A stretch of 56,427 bases of DNA from the NCBI GenBank assembly GCA_017547805.1, contig JAFYOR010000051.1:1-56427 (forward strand), given 5' to 3'. The DNA is from Clostridia bacterium. GTDB taxonomy: Bacteria; Bacillota; Clostridia; Christensenellales; Aristaeellaceae. Under the pieces are notes generated by a model. That model was not told where the DNA came from. It did no database searches and saw only the letters and a program-made list of their open reading frames with translations. A program made the position numbers and the translations under genes. Shown here in pieces: positions 23,333-31,008 of the stretch. The first letter of the stretch is position 1; the number at the start of each line of letters is the position of its first letter.

Positions 23333-24247
23333 TTAAGAAGCTGCCGTTCTATCAAGGAAAAACTTCGCTGCGCCGATCAGCCCTGCGTCGTTGCCAAGGC
23401 TTGCGCTTTCCACCCGCAGGCCTTCGCCAAAGCGCGGCATAACCGTTTGGAGCACCCGCTTTTTCAGCGGCTTGATGAGCAGCTCCTCCTGCGCGGATAC
23501 GCCGCCGCCGATGAGAATCATCTGCGGATTGAAGATGTGCACAAGGCCGGAAAGGCCGGCGGCAATATCGCCAATCCAGCGGTCAAGCACGCGCAGCATA
23601 GCGGCATCGCCTGCCTGCGCACGGGAAAACACGATGCGTCCGGTCAGCTTGTCTTCGCCGGTTGCTTCCTTTGCAAGACGGACCAGCGCCGACGTTGAAG
23701 CGTATGCTTCAAAGCAGCCGCGTCCGCCGCAGGGGCAGGGCAGGCCGTCAGCGTAGAGGGGAAAGTGACCAAGCTCTCCGGCGATGCCGCGCGTTCCGCC
23801 GTAAATCCGCCCGCCGAGCACAATGCCGCCGCCTACGCCCGTACCGAGCGTGACCATCAGCACGTTGCTCAGGCCTATTGCGCGTCCGGCGAAGGCTTCG
23901 CCCAGCACTGCGGCATTGGCGTCGTTGAGAACGTGGGTTTCCAGCGCGAATTCCCGTTCAAAGACCTCCTTGAGCGCGGCGCCCTCGTAGCCGGGAATGC
24001 TGCCGTTGGTGCCGATGACCACGCCGAGTGTGTCGTCCACCTGACCGGTTGCTGAAATGCCGATGCCGGAGACTTTTGCGTTTTCGCGGCGCAGGAAGGC
24101 ATGCGCCTCCCTGATCACGGTGTCAAGAATCGGCGTGCGGTAACCGTCAAAGCAGACGTCCGCTTCGTGCTTTGCGTGAAGCAGACCGGATTCATCGACG
24201 AGCCCAGTTTTCACGCTTGTGCCGCCGATGTCGATGGCGAGGATCAT
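23333..24247 (-). CDS. nanK: ROK family sugar kinase (probable N-acetylmannosamine kinase)
   Basis: A 304-residue ROK kinase. It starts with the ATP-binding strand MILAIDIGGTSVKTGLV, has the catalytic Asp in VLNDANAAVLGE near residue 103, the glycine motif VTLGTGVGGGIVLGG, the GELGHFPL motif and the zinc site CPCGGRGCFEAYAS near 175. ROK kinases phosphorylate glucose, N-acetylglucosamine or N-acetylmannosamine. Because it lies 46 bases downstream of nanE and opposite nanA, N-acetylmannosamine is the likely substrate; that part is inference from context. The start at 24247 has AAAGGAG 7 bases upstream; a longer frame has no support. Confidence 0.85.
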   Translation of the reverse strand: MILAIDIGGTSVKTGLVDESGLLHAKHEADVCFDGYRTPILDTVIREAHAFLRRENAKVSGIGISATGQVDDTLGVVIGTNGSIPGYEGAALKEVFEREFALETHVLNDANAAVLGEAFAGRAIGLSNVLMVTLGTGVGGGIVLGGRIYGGTRGIAGELGHFPLYADGLPCPCGGRGCFEAYASTSALVRLAKEATGEDKLTGRIVFSRAQAGDAAMLRVLDRWIGDIAAGLSGLVHIFNPQMILIGGGVSAQEELLIKPLKKRVLQTVMPRFGEGLRVESASLGNDAGLIGAAKFFLDRTAAS

Positions 24248-24270
24248 AAGGTTGCTCCTTTCTGAGAAAA

Positions 24271-24288
24271 CCCTCCCCGAAGGGAGGG
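24271..24288 (-). terminator. Attenuating hairpin between nanE and the ROK kinase gene
   Basis: CCCTCCC-CGAA-GGGAGGG, a 7-bp GC stem; on the minus strand only a short TTTTC tract follows, so partial read-through into the kinase gene is expected. Confidence 0.5.
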
Positions 24289-24293
24289 CAAAA

Positions 24294-25001
24294 TCACGCG
24301 TGAAAGTCCTTAACGGCAGCCATAAACCGGCCGGCGATTTCCAGCGGCCGCGTGATTGCGCCGCCCACGACGACTGCCCATGCGCCGATTTCCAGCATCT
24401 TTCTCGCCTGATCGGGCGTATGAACGCGCCCCTCGGCAACGACGGGGCATGGGAGCGCGGCGACCATTTCGCGCACAAGCTCGTAATTGGGCTCGCCCTT
24501 GCAGTGGGCGGTGGCGGCGGTGTAGCCATTCATCGTGCTGGCAACCAGATCGGCGCCGGCGGCATAGGCGGCCTTTGCTTCTTCAAGCGTCGCGCAGTCC
24601 GCCATGATGATGATGTTGGGGTATTTTTCTTTTACCAGCTTGAGAAACTGCGGTGCGGTCAGACCGTCGCCGCGGACGGTGTCAGTGCAGTCGATGGAGA
24701 CGATATCGCTGAGCGCCTCCATACATTCGTCCACCTCGCGCATGGTCATGGTGATGCGGCCGGTGTAGCCGGGATACTCGCGTTTGATCAGACCGATGAC
24801 CGGAAGACCGGTTTCTTCCTTGATTTCCACGATATCGCGCACGGAACTGGTACGGATCATTTTCGCGCCGGCCTGCTTTGCCGCGCGGGCCATGAGATAC
24901 ATGATGGACTGATCCTTCATATAGAGCGGTTCACCGGGTGTCGCCTGACAGGAAACGATGATCGTTCCCTTCATCAGGTCAAAAAGTTCCTGCTTGGTCA
25001 T
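24294..25001 (-). CDS. nanE: N-acetylmannosamine-6-phosphate 2-epimerase
   Basis: A 235-residue TIM-barrel enzyme that interconverts ManNAc-6-phosphate and GlcNAc-6-phosphate in sialic-acid breakdown. Family motifs: IIVSCQATPGEPLY at residues 13-26, IGLIKREYP near 75 (with the catalytic Lys), SIDCTDTVR near 102, MADCATLEEA near 132, ASTMNGYT near 155 and VAEGRVHTPDQA near 190, and GAWAVVVGGAITRP at the phosphate-binding end. Start: ATG 25001 with AGGAGG 9 bases upstream. It shares a divergent promoter region with nanA, so both arms of the pathway can respond to one regulator, which is not in the window. Confidence 0.93.
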   Translation of the reverse strand: MTKQELFDLMKGTIIVSCQATPGEPLYMKDQSIMYLMARAAKQAGAKMIRTSSVRDIVEIKEETGLPVIGLIKREYPGYTGRITMTMREVDECMEALSDIVSIDCTDTVRGDGLTAPQFLKLVKEKYPNIIIMADCATLEEAKAAYAAGADLVASTMNGYTAATAHCKGEPNYELVREMVAALPCPVVAEGRVHTPDQARKMLEIGAWAVVVGGAITRPLEIAGRFMAAVKDFHA

Positions 25002-25049
25002 GGCGCTGTCCTCCTGCGCAGAGCGTATGCAAATATTCTTTATGGAGCT

Positions 25050-25079
25050 ATTATAATCTTAGCGCCCTGTGTGCGTCAA
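25050..25079 (-). promoter_or_regulatory. Promoter of nanE
   Basis: Minus strand: TTGACG (25079-25074), 18-base spacer, perfect TATAAT (25055-25050). Confidence 0.65.
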
Positions 25080-25086
25080 CTCCTGC

Positions 25087-25115
25087 TTGAAAATCATGCG
25101 GCGGCGTGGCATAAT
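25087..25115 (+). promoter_or_regulatory. Promoter of nanA
   Basis: TTGAAA, a 17-base spacer and CATAAT. The -35 boxes of the nanE and nanA promoters are only 7 bases apart, back to back, so one operator could control both. Confidence 0.65.
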
Positions 25116-25155
25116 ACAGTCAGCAGACAACCCATGGCAAAGGGAGGAAAAGCGA

Positions 25156-26076
25156 ATGAATCGGCTTGAAAAATACTGCGGGGTGATTCCTGCGTTCTAT
25201 GCCTGCTACGACGATGCGGGAAAGGTGAGCGCGGAGCGCACGAAGAAGCTTGCGCGCCATCTGGTTAAAAAAGGGGTAAAGGGACTGTATGTCGGCGGTT
25301 CTTCCGGCGAGTGCATCTATCTTGAAAAGGAGGAGCGCATGCTCATCCTTGAAGCCGTCATGGAAGAAGTGGGAGACGAGTGCACAATCATCGCGCATGT
25401 CGCCTGCAACAACACGGAGGAATCCTGCGAACTGGCGGCGCATGCCGAAAGCCTCGGCGTTGACGCCATCGCCGCCATTCCGCCCATTTATTTCCGCCTG
25501 CCGGATTATGCGATCGCGCAGTACTGGAACGATATTTCCGCCGCTGCGCCCCATACCGATTTCATCATCTACAACATCCCGCAGTTGGCCGGCGTGGCGC
25601 TGAGCGTGAGCCTCTTTAAGGAAATGCGCAGAAATCCGCGCGTGATCGGCGTGAAGAACTCCTCCATGCCTGCGCAGGATATTCAGGGCTTTGTTGACGC
25701 CGGCGGAGAAAACTGCGTGGTCTTCAACGGTCCGGACGAGCAGTTCATCGCCGGACGCGCCATCGGCGCAAAGGGCGGCATCGGCGGCACATACGGCGCC
25801 ATGCCGGAGCTGTTCCTGAAGATGGATGAACTGGTCAGGAATGGCGAATTTGTCAAGGCGCAGCCCATTCAGCACGAGGTCAACGGCATCATTGCCGATC
25901 TTTGCTCCTGCCGCGGCAACATGTATGCGGTGATCAAGAAGGTGCTGGAGATCAACGAAGGCGTCTTGTGCGGCAGCGTGCACAGGCCGATGCCCGGGCT
26001 TGCCGCGCAGGATATGGAAAAGGTGCAGGCGGTAGCCGCGCGCATCCGTACGGCGATCGGAAAATACTGCGGATAA
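25156..26076 (+). CDS. nanA: N-acetylneuraminate lyase (DapA/NanA family aldolase)
   Basis: A 306-residue class I aldolase of the DHDPS/NAL family. It carries YVGGSSGECIYL near residue 44 (the GSxGE carboxylate-binding loop), the catalytic Tyr in IIYNIPQLAG near 138 and the Schiff-base Lys in VIGVKNSS near 165. These fit cleavage of sialic acid to N-acetylmannosamine and pyruvate. The TIM barrel is complete. The start is ATG 25156, with AGGGAGG upstream; an earlier in-frame start would cross the promoter. It is divergent from nanE and 19 bases ahead of an MFS carrier, consistent with a sialic-acid locus. Confidence 0.88.
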   Translation: MNRLEKYCGVIPAFYACYDDAGKVSAERTKKLARHLVKKGVKGLYVGGSSGECIYLEKEERMLILEAVMEEVGDECTIIAHVACNNTEESCELAAHAESLGVDAIAAIPPIYFRLPDYAIAQYWNDISAAAPHTDFIIYNIPQLAGVALSVSLFKEMRRNPRVIGVKNSSMPAQDIQGFVDAGGENCVVFNGPDEQFIAGRAIGAKGGIGGTYGAMPELFLKMDELVRNGEFVKAQPIQHEVNGIIADLCSCRGNMYAVIKKVLEINEGVLCGSVHRPMPGLAAQDMEKVQAVAARIRTAIGKYCG

Positions 26077-26095
26077 GCGCAGAAAGAGGATGACA

Positions 26096-27235
26096 ATGGA
26101 CAGAAGTAAACAGCTGCGCATGACCGGCTTTATCGCGTTTTTCTTAAGTGGCGTGAGCGCGATTTCCAGCGGCGTGATTGTCAGCATCCTGCAGGAAATG
26201 CATGGATTCTCCTTCGCGGTGACGGGCACGCTGCTTTCGCTCATGAGCATCGGCAACATGAGCGCGTCGTTCCTGACGGGACTGCTGCCAGCGAAGATTG
26301 GCACAAGGATGACGGTGATGATCCTCTGCCTTGGTTATTCCCTTGGCTACGGACTGATGGCTGTCACGGGCGTGACGGCGCTGCTGATGCTCGCCTTCCT
26401 GATGGTGGGCATGGCGAAGGGCTGCGCCATCAACACCTGCACGGTGCTGGTGGGCAACAATACGGATGACCGCGCCCGCGCGATGAGCATCATGCACGCG
26501 TTCTATGCGACGGGCGCGCTGATCTGCCCGTTCATCATCGCTGCGATGCGCGGCGTGGGACAGACGCTGCCGATGATCGCGGTGGCGCTGTGCGGCATGG
26601 CGATGTGGGCGGTGTTCATGAGCGCGAAGCTGCCGGGCCGCACGCAGGAAGCCGCGCAGAAGGAAAAAACGGACTTCTCCTTCCTGAAAAATGCGAAGTT
26701 CTGGCTGCTGACGGCGCTGGTTTTCTGTCAGAATGCGGCGGAAACGAGCGTCACCGGGTGGATGGTGACCTATTACAAGAGTCAGGAGATTCTCTCCGGC
26801 GGTCTGAGCACGTATACGGTGACAATCATGTGGGGCGCGACGCTGATTGCGCGGCTGCTTATCGCGTTTGTCTTCCCGATCAAGGATACTTTCAGGGCGC
26901 TGGCGGTGATGGGCCTTGGCTGCACCGCGCTCTATGGCGCGATGATGTTCATGAATACGCCGGCTGCGGCGATTGTGATGCTCTTTGCCTTTGCGTTCTC
27001 CATGGCGGGCGTTAATCCCATCGCTGTGGCGGGCACGGGAAAGCAGATGAGCGCGGCAAGCATGGGCATTCTGCTGCCGACGGCGAGCATCGGCGCGATT
27101 GTGATGCCGTGGATCATCGGTCAGGTTGCCGACAGCGTGAGCCTGCAGGCAGGCATGGCCTGCAACCTTGTTCCCTGCGCGGGCATCATGATTCTCAGCC
27201 TGATTGTCAAGAAAATGGAGACGAAGAAAGCATAA
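26096..27235 (+). CDS. MFS transporter, probable sialic-acid or related sugar carrier
   Basis: A 379-residue major facilitator with about twelve hydrophobic helices in two halves joined by a loop with PGRTQEAAQKEKTDFSF near residue 185. The half-repeat motif GLLPAKIGTRMTVMI near 62 is the MFS motif A. Its position 19 bases after nanA suggests it imports sialic acid or a breakdown product; this is inference, as NanT-type carriers are only one of several options. The ATG at 26096 has AGAGG at the right distance; the ATG at 26090 overlaps that site. A terminator follows at 27243. Confidence 0.82.
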   Translation: MDRSKQLRMTGFIAFFLSGVSAISSGVIVSILQEMHGFSFAVTGTLLSLMSIGNMSASFLTGLLPAKIGTRMTVMILCLGYSLGYGLMAVTGVTALLMLAFLMVGMAKGCAINTCTVLVGNNTDDRARAMSIMHAFYATGALICPFIIAAMRGVGQTLPMIAVALCGMAMWAVFMSAKLPGRTQEAAQKEKTDFSFLKNAKFWLLTALVFCQNAAETSVTGWMVTYYKSQEILSGGLSTYTVTIMWGATLIARLLIAFVFPIKDTFRALAVMGLGCTALYGAMMFMNTPAAAIVMLFAFAFSMAGVNPIAVAGTGKQMSAASMGILLPTASIGAIVMPWIIGQVADSVSLQAGMACNLVPCAGIMILSLIVKKMETKKA

Positions 27236-27242
27236 ACTCCGG

Positions 27243-27269
27243 GCGGGACATCAATATGTCCCGCTTTTT
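27243..27269 (+). terminator. Terminator after the MFS gene
   Basis: GCGGGACAT-CAAT-ATGTCCCGC followed by TTTTT. Confidence 0.9.
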
Positions 27270-27439
27270 CGTTGCACAGGAAATTGCGTGAAATCGCCCG
27301 CGTGCGCCATGCTGCATATCATGCAGACCCGTGCGGAGGTGGGGGCGCGCTTTATTATTTGGCTGCATTTTGTTGCATGGCCTGCGACTGCGAAGGCTGC
27401 CGCAGGTGATATACTGATGATATAAATGGAGACGAGGAG

Positions 27440-28879
27440 ATGAGGGGAAGCATGATGAAAACGGAATACGCTCTTGATGGTCTGTTGGGGCTTGCTGTGG
27501 GTGACGCGCTGGGCGTGCCCTATGAATTCAGCAGCCGCGAGAAGATGCGGCGCAATCCCGCGACGGATATGGTGGGCTTCGGGACGCATTATCAGCCGGA
27601 GGGAAGCTGGTCGGACGATACGGCGATGGCGCTGTGTACGGCGGACAGCCTGCTTAAGGGCCTTAATCCCGAGGACATGATGAAGAAGTATGCGGCGTGG
27701 CTGCATCGCGCGCAGTATACCGCTGCCGGCGTGGTTTTTGACAGCGGACTGACGTGCAGAAGAGCGATCGACCGGTATGAAGCAGGCGTGGATATCGATC
27801 TGTGCGGTGATTACAGCGAATGGGGAAACGGCAACGGCGCCCTGATGCGGATCTTTCCGATTGCGCTGTGGCAGAGCCTGAAGACGCCTCGTGAGAAAAA
27901 GGATACGGCGCAATTCCTTCAGCCGGTCCATGCCGTTTCGAGCCTGACCCATGGGCATGAGCGCGGGCTGATCTGCTGCGGCATTTACACGATGATCCTG
28001 GACGAATGGCTGCACAGCGGCGGGGAAGAGACGATGCTCAATGCGTTCAGCCGTGGATTTGAACGGGCGAAGGCGCTTTATACAAAAATGGGCGGCGCAT
28101 TCAGCCAGGAGATGAATACGCCGGGCTTGTTTATCCATCCCGAAGCGCTCAGGACATACGCGATGGACGATCTGCGGGCATCCGGCTATGCGGTTCATAC
28201 GCTGCATGCGGCGCTGTGGTGCCTGCTGACGACGGATAACTACAGCGACTGTGTGCTCAGGGCGGTCAATATGGGCGAGGATACGGACACGACGGCGGCG
28301 GTTGCCGGCTCGCTGGCGGGCGTTGTCTACGGCAGAAAGGCGATTCCGGAAAAATGGATGGAGGCGCTCAAAAACCGGAAGCTGGTTGAAATGATCGCGC
28401 AAAAGCTGGATAACGCGATGGCGGACGAAAAGGAAGAAATCCGATGCATCGACGCATTTGAGAAGGAACATGCGCATATGGCCCTGAAAGCGCCGGCAAG
28501 GATCGAACTGGACGGCGTTGTTTATGGCAATGCGCAGGCGGCGTTTCTGGCGCAGCGCGTTGAGATGGAGGAACGGGTGCGGTTTGCCGTGCTCAATGCA
28601 CATCAGGCGCGGCGGCTGGCAAAGCAGCTTGCGGTCCGGGAAACGTGGGAACAGGAATGGGAGGCGGCGCTGTATGACGTTTGTTGGGCGAAGTATGCGC
28701 AGAATCCGGAACTGGCGCAAATGCTTCTCAGGACGGACGGGCTGGAGATCATCTATGACACCACCGGCGCGCATGACAACGAACTGGGGCGCTGCGCCTG
28801 CAGCGCGTGCGCAGAAAAGGAAGCGAGGAACCTTTACGGAAAGACGCTCATGCGCGTGCGCGAAGCGCTGAAAAAGTGA
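27440..28879 (+). CDS. ADP-ribosylglycohydrolase with a degenerate NADAR-like C-terminal domain
   Basis: A 479-residue fusion. Residues 6-325 are a DraG/ARH-type ADP-ribosylglycohydrolase: GLAVGDALGVPYEF at 17-30, the magnesium sites SWSDDTAM at 56-63 and MGEDTDTTAAVAG at 278-290 are intact. Residues 340-476 align without gaps over long stretches with the NADAR domain of the fusion at 21425: IELDGVVYGNAQAAFLAQ here against VELDGIVYDNSEAAYQAQ there, and KYAQNPELAQMLL against KFTQNPELAALLV. The key Glu is Gln366 here, and the WNDRLWG motif has become GAHDNELG, so this NADAR is probably a binding domain. The start may be ATG 27440 or ATG 27452. Confidence 0.83.
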   Translation: MRGSMMKTEYALDGLLGLAVGDALGVPYEFSSREKMRRNPATDMVGFGTHYQPEGSWSDDTAMALCTADSLLKGLNPEDMMKKYAAWLHRAQYTAAGVVFDSGLTCRRAIDRYEAGVDIDLCGDYSEWGNGNGALMRIFPIALWQSLKTPREKKDTAQFLQPVHAVSSLTHGHERGLICCGIYTMILDEWLHSGGEETMLNAFSRGFERAKALYTKMGGAFSQEMNTPGLFIHPEALRTYAMDDLRASGYAVHTLHAALWCLLTTDNYSDCVLRAVNMGEDTDTTAAVAGSLAGVVYGRKAIPEKWMEALKNRKLVEMIAQKLDNAMADEKEEIRCIDAFEKEHAHMALKAPARIELDGVVYGNAQAAFLAQRVEMEERVRFAVLNAHQARRLAKQLAVRETWEQEWEAALYDVCWAKYAQNPELAQMLLRTDGLEIIYDTTGAHDNELGRCACSACAEKEARNLYGKTLMRVREALKK

Positions 28880-28887
28880 CAAATAAA

Positions 28888-28920
28888 ACGCAGCGGGACA
28901 AAGGATGTTCCCGCTGTGTT
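28888..28920. terminator. Bidirectional terminator between converging genes
   Basis: ACGCAGCGGGA pairs with TCCCGCTGTGT around a short loop, with a T-rich flank on the plus strand. Confidence 0.75.
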
Positions 28921-28925
28921 TGTGT

Positions 28926-29240
28926 TTACTTTACGAACCTGACTGCCGTGCCGTAGGCAATGACCTCGGCTGCGCCCTGCATCACGGCAGAGGAGGCGTA
29001 GCGGATGTTGACGATGGCGTCTGCGCCGAGCGCTTCCGCTTCCGCAACCATGCGCTTGGTCGCGATGGCCCGCGCTTCGTTCATCATCTCGTTGTAGGCT
29101 TTCAGCTCGCCGCCGACCAGCGTTTTGAATGCCTGCGCGATGTCTTTGCCCAAGTGCTTAGAATGGATGGTGCTGCCCTTGACAAGGCCCAGCATTTCGA
29201 ACTGTTTGCCGCTGATATAATCAGTATTGACTAAGATCAT
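28926..29240 (-). CDS. YbjQ/UPF0145 family protein
   Basis: A 104-residue YbjQ-family protein (UPF0145), often labelled as heavy-metal binding. Typical features are MILVNTDYISGKQFEMLG at the start, the KDIAQAFKTLVGGELKAY helix and GADAIVNIRYASSAVMQG followed by AEVIAYGTAV. YbjQ proteins form pentameric rings; their biochemical role is not established. The ATG at 29240 has GAAAGG 8 bases before it; a GTG at 29249 is too close. It overlaps the upstream membrane-protein gene by 20 bases and is the last gene of an SPFH operon. Confidence 0.85.
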   Translation of the reverse strand: MILVNTDYISGKQFEMLGLVKGSTIHSKHLGKDIAQAFKTLVGGELKAYNEMMNEARAIATKRMVAEAEALGADAIVNIRYASSAVMQGAAEVIAYGTAVRFVK

Positions 29241-29445
29241 CTTCTTCACCTTTCTTGATTTCGTCGATTCGTTCCATGCAAACTTTGATCATCACGATGG
29301 ACAGCACAAGGGGGATGACGCCCAGCGCGTATTTCCATATGCCGTCAAGCATCGTAATGAGCAGACCGAAGTAAAGGATGTAATACAGGATCATGAGGAG
29401 CGACACGATAACCGGCGCGATCATTTTTCTTTGATGCGGCTTCAT
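29221..29445 (-). CDS. Small two-helix membrane protein
   Basis: A 74-residue protein with two hydrophobic stretches, VIVSLLMILYYILYFGLLI and YALGVIPLVLSIVMI, and a charged C terminus (RIDEIKKGEEDD). A short basic N terminus (MKPHQRK) suggests a cytoplasmic start. I do not recognise the family. It lies between the RHH protein gene and the YbjQ gene and overlaps the latter, so the three are translated together; a membrane anchor for the operon's products is a plausible role. Confidence 0.7.
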   Translation of the reverse strand: MKPHQRKMIAPVIVSLLMILYYILYFGLLITMLDGIWKYALGVIPLVLSIVMIKVCMERIDEIKKGEEDDLSQY

Positions 29446-29451
29446 GCGTTG

Positions 29452-29709
29452 TCACCTCTTTTTGCGGTTCCTGACGGCGGCGGTCAGGATGTATTCGATT
29501 TGCGCGTTGATGGAGCGGAAATCATCCTCCGCCCATGCGGCGATGTCGTTCCACAGGGACGGCGAGAGGCGAAGAAGCACCTGCTTTTTCGCCTTTTCGC
29601 GTTCCTTGGCGGCCTTTTCCTGCGCCTTCACCTGCGCTTCAAGCGCGGCGATGCGCGCCAGCCGCGCCCTTAACTGTTCCTCTTTTTCAAGAAGTTCCTG
29701 TTCATTCAT
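29452..29709 (-). CDS. Coiled-coil plus ribbon-helix-helix (Arc-like) protein
   Basis: An 85-residue protein. Residues 1-40 are a charged heptad-rich helix (KEEQLRARLARIAALEAQVK). Residues 41-80 read KKQVLLRLSPSLWNDIAAWA, then EDDFRSINAQIEYIL, the strand-helix-helix pattern of Arc/MetJ DNA-binding proteins (RSxNxxIE). It may bind DNA, perhaps at its own operon, or use the fold for assembly on the neighbouring SPFH protein. It starts after a hairpin repeat (copy C) that separates it from the SPFH gene. Confidence 0.75.
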   Translation of the reverse strand: MNEQELLEKEEQLRARLARIAALEAQVKAQEKAAKEREKAKKQVLLRLSPSLWNDIAAWAEDDFRSINAQIEYILTAAVRNRKKR

Positions 29710-29730
29710 CGGGATAACCTCCGGGTGATC

Positions 29731-29809
29731 CCCGCGCCGCGAAGCGGTGCGAAGAAGGGGTCAAGGGGTTGAAAACCCCTTGCAGGGGTTTCGGGGGACA
29801 GCGTCCCTG
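29731..29809 (+). repeat. Intergenic two-hairpin repeat, copy C
   Basis: Contains CGCGAAGCGGTGCGAAGAAG, stem I CAAGGGG-ttgaaaa-CCCCTTG and stem II GGGAC-AGC-GTCCC. The orientation is plus although both flanking genes are on the minus strand. Confidence 0.75.
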
Positions 29810-29822
29810 ATCGTTCCCCTAA

Positions 29823-30836
29823 TCAATAAATGCTGCCGCTGTTGACGATGGGCTGCGCGTCCTTGCTGCCGCACAGAACGACGAGCAGGTTGGAAACCAT
29901 CTGCGCCTTGCGCTCCTCGTCAAGGACGACGACTTCTTCCTGACCGAGCTGGTCGATGGCCATCTTGACCATGCCGACCGCGCCTTCCACGATCTTCTGG
30001 CGGGCGGCGATGATGGCGGTTGCCTGCTGGCGCTGGAGCATGGCGGCGGCGATTTCCTCGGAATAGGCCAGGGTGGTGATGCGCACGTCCTCGATGACGA
30101 GGCCGGCAGCGCTGACGCGCTCCGCCAGTTCCTTCTGCATGATCTCGGAAATCTCTGCCGAGGAATCGCGCAGCGTCATTTCGTCCTGCGTCTCGCTCAT
30201 GGAATCATAGGGATAGAGGCGGGCGATGTTGCGGATGGTGGAATCGCACTGGATGGAGAGATACTCCTCAAAATTCTCCACGGCAAAGATGGCGGCGGTG
30301 GGGTTTTCCACGCGCCAGATGACGATGGAGCCGATGATAATCGGGTTGCCCAGCGCGTCGTTGACCTTCTGCTTGCGGTTGTCAAGCGTGCGGGTCTTCA
30401 GGGAGATCTTCTTGGGCTTGGAGGTGATGGTCGTGGTGGGAACGCCGTTGACGACGGTTTTCTGCGCGGTTTCCGTCGGCTCGCCGTTCATGACGGCGGG
30501 CGCGTTGGCGGTGACAAAGGGATTTACCGCGTAGAAGCCCGGCTCGCGCAGCGTGCCGTAGTATTTGCCAAAGAGCGTCAGCACCAGCGCCTGATTCGGC
30601 CCGACGACCTTGTAGGCGGCAAAGAGAATGCACAGGGCGATGAAGGCGATTGTGCCTGCGGCGAGCAGGAGACCGCCGCCCAGAAACGCTTCACCGGCCA
30701 GAAGGATGGCGCCCAGCACGATGCAGGCGATGGCGGCAATGAGACCGAGGATGTTGAGCAAGAGGACAACAAAGCCGCTATAGCAGGGGGCGTTCTTTTC
30801 CTGCGGAATGGTAGAAGCGAAAGGACGGGTTATCAT
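29823..30836 (-). CDS. SPFH/Band 7 domain protein
   Basis: A 337-residue membrane-anchored SPFH (stomatin/prohibitin/flotillin) protein. Two hydrophobic segments at about 20-75 ([20 protein letters not shown] and a second helix) precede the SPFH domain ([20 protein letters not shown] to about 250) and a C-terminal helical region with [17 protein letters not shown]. Such proteins form rings on membrane microdomains and scaffold proteases or other partners. The start at 30836 has AAAGGAG 8 bases upstream; a much longer open frame is spurious. It heads an operon with RHH, two-helix membrane and YbjQ proteins. Confidence 0.88.
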   Translation of the reverse strand: MITRPFASTIPQEKNAPCYSGFVVLLLNILGLIAAIACIVLGAILLAGEAFLGGGLLLAAGTIAFIALCILFAAYKVVGPNQALVLTLFGKYYGTLREPGFYAVNPFVTANAPAVMNGEPTETAQKTVVNGVPTTTITSKPKKISLKTRTLDNRKQKVNDALGNPIIIGSIVIWRVENPTAAIFAVENFEEYLSIQCDSTIRNIARLYPYDSMSETQDEMTLRDSSAEISEIMQKELAERVSAAGLVIEDVRITTLAYSEEIAAAMLQRQQATAIIAARQKIVEGAVGMVKMAIDQLGQEEVVVLDEERKAQMVSNLLVVLCGSKDAQPIVNSGSIY

Positions 30837-30875
30837 GATCGTCACTCCTTTATATGGTATCAAACTGATATCATC

Positions 30876-30904
30876 ATGATAACGCATGACAGGAATGCTG
30901 TCAA
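30876..30904 (-). promoter_or_regulatory. Promoter of the SPFH operon
   Basis: Minus strand: TTGACA (30904-30899), 17-base spacer, TATCAT (30881-30876). Downstream, GATATCATCATGATAACG-like dyads could be an operator for the RHH protein. Confidence 0.6.
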
Positions 30905-30944
30905 GTGGTTTTGGATAAAACTGCGAAATGCGATCCGGTCTGCG

Positions 30945-30973
30945 TTGCGCGGACGGCTGTGAGGTGATATAAT
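30945..30973 (+). promoter_or_regulatory. Promoter of the LRR protein gene
   Basis: TTGCGC, a 17-base spacer and TATAAT, 35 bases before the start codon. Confidence 0.6.
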
Positions 30974-31008
30974 AAACTGATTGAATATGGCAAAGCGGAG
31001 GAGAGCAG

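Noticed and set aside
29731-29809. Treating the two-hairpin repeats as ordinary terminators.
   Set aside because: They lack T-runs, keep the same orientation beside genes of either strand, and occur next to separate, better terminators.
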